Source: Elysia marginata
Taxonomy: Eukaryota; Mollusca; Gastropoda; Plakobranchidae
NCBI GenBank assembly: GCA_019649035.1
Contig: BMAT01005364.1
Coordinates: forward strand, 238,139 to 259,473
Length of the DNA: 21,335 nucleotides
Reading direction: 5' to 3'
Below, piece after piece: positions 19,851-21,335 of this stretch. The translations under genes were made by a program, and so were the position numbers. The notes beneath the pieces are model-generated. The model was not told where the DNA came from. It saw nothing but the letters and a program-made list of their open reading frames with translations, and did not search any database. Every line of letters begins with the position of its first letter. Position 1 is the stretch's first letter.

Positions 19851-20570
19851 AATTTATCCCGTCAATGCCCAAGCAAAGAAAAACGACAGAAAATTCTAAA
19901 CTTTGCTCTATTGTTTTCTTTTAGCTTCCTCTAGCAAAATAAAAACTTTTTTTTGTGGCTATTGCATCAAGTAACTGTTCAGAAAGGTGCATCATATTTG
20001 ACACGCGGGACAAAAATGATATCTTACTAGGGCAAATCAGATATGATACATTGGGAAGTGAAGTGTTAAATACAGATAAATCAGCGTAAATTTTGAAACA
20101 TTCATAGTAAAAGATAAGTGAACGGATAGAAAGATAGACCAAGAGAACGATTATGGATAGATGGTGAATTTATTTGAAAGTTGAAAGAACATAATACTAA
20201 TTTGAGCACATCTTTTGAAAATGGTCCACTTATATTCCACAAAAGATTTTTAAAAATTGCGATCGCTACCTATTTGGAAAGTTTCCTGTCTAAAAGAAAC
20301 GCACAAAAAAGACAAATTTGAAATTAAAAAAAAATATTCAGCCGATGCATGCACCGAATAAATCATAGATTAGAAAACTTCCCAATTTTGAAAAGAAAAA
20401 GGAAGCCGTTATAAAATCTTTACCTGAAGAGGTTATCACGCTGGAAACAAGTTTGTTAAGAGATGTGAAATTTAAAAAATAAGCTCCTTAAACAATTTGA
20501 GCAATATATTGATTATGTACGCTATTACGAAAGTGCACTGGCAAATTGAGATATATATATATAGTTAGAT
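19851..20570. other. AT-rich stretch, nothing recognised
   Basis: No coding frame, RNA gene or clear repeat is seen apart from a short (AT)n near 20551-20562. Confidence 0.5.
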
Positions 20571-21079
20571 TGGTTAGATGAAAAAGGAAATAGATGTAGA
20601 GTAGCAGAAAAACAGACTTATAATGAGAGAGAGGAAGAGAGAGAGAGGTAGAAAGATTGATAGACAGATAGAGAGAGACAGACTTATGAGAGAAAGAGGG
20701 AGAGAGAGGAAGATAGATAGATAGACAGATGGAGAGAGAGAGTCCAAAGATATCAGAATTGGCATATATCCAGAATACGGGAGACGTCAATAGAAAACAC
20801 TTTACATTAAGGAAGCATGTGTTCAGAGACAGAGAAAGGAAAACTTGAATAAGAGATTGGAAGAGACTGACAAATCACAGGACCCTATACACAAATTTAG
20901 CAATTGGACAAACAACTCGGATAATAAAATTGAAAAGAAATGTGAAAAGAAAAAAAAAAACTGATTTCAAGAGAGAAAGAGGGGAGAGGGGAAGAGTAAT
21001 AAAGAGCACGGGGTGGGGGTAAGGGCTAAGGAAGAATGAGAGAATAAGTGATAAGGGATTGAAAGGGCAGAGAAAGAGG

Positions 21080-21123
<44 letters not shown>

Positions 21124-21335
21124 GGGGTTGAGTGAGAGAGAAAGAAAGAGAAGAAGAGAGAGGAAAAGAGGGTCATTTTGAGAGACGATTCGAAAAAAAA
21201 GATGGAGAGAGAAAGATAGATAAATGGATAACAAGAATAAAAGATAGAGATTAGGAAATAAGGTGAGGCTGGGGATAAAAGATAATGAAAGATAAAGAGT
21301 TCGGAGGAGAGAGATATGGGTGGTGAGAGATGGAG
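20571..21335. repeat. Purine-rich, GA/GATA-dominated tail
   Basis: The plus strand is strongly purine-skewed for about 760 bases. It includes GA/GATA/GACA arrays at about 20625-20742, a more mixed island (about 20743-20940), and GA arrays at 20971-21000 and 21081-21120, continuing impurely to the window edge. All open frames here are Ser/Leu-rich antisense products of the repeat. Confidence 0.85.

Overview
The window reads as genomic DNA of an animal with an intron-bearing, AT-rich, microsatellite-rich genome. The forkhead protein points to a bilaterian. Together with the abundance of GA/CT, GACA/GTCT and GATA/TATC arrays, it makes a lophotrochozoan, perhaps a mollusc, the most plausible source. 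That taxonomic placement is inference. No bacterial, phage or viral gene set is present.

Only one protein-coding gene can be supported: a large forkhead transcription factor of the FoxD class on the + strand at 2483-5293. It is 936 residues in one open exon. Residues 468-567 form an almost canonical FoxD DNA-binding domain, residues 778-785 an eh1 Groucho-binding motif, and long low-complexity segments lie on both sides. About 2.4 kb of AT-rich DNA precedes it, with a plausible splice acceptor just before the start codon and a small GC-box-like patch near 1481-1545. An AT-rich probable 3' UTR follows, with the first sense AATAAA at 6203.

The region 10977-14015 is the most structured part of the non-coding DNA. 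It carries three tRNA-Ser(UGA) genes: two identical copies on + at 10977 and 11766, and one copy on - at 13260 that differs at 2 of 82 positions. The second and third copies are the inner ends of a diverged inverted duplication of about 760 bp (11096-11856 versus 13252-14015). Each arm also carries a GA/GACA microsatellite at the matching place. The spacer between the arms holds a CpG-rich patch, a C10A25 homopolymer and a small hAT-like MITE. A related MITE lies in the FoxD 3' flank.

From about 14.1 kb to the end I see no gene. There is a dispersed direct repeat (14141 and 16092), many microsatellites, two unexplained GC-richer patches (about 18560-18730 and 19255-19430), and a strongly purine-skewed final stretch of about 760 bp. 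I found no operon, CRISPR array, autonomous transposon or novel multi-gene system. The best leads are the tRNA-bearing inverted duplication and the two MITEs whose terminal hairpins show compensatory base changes.
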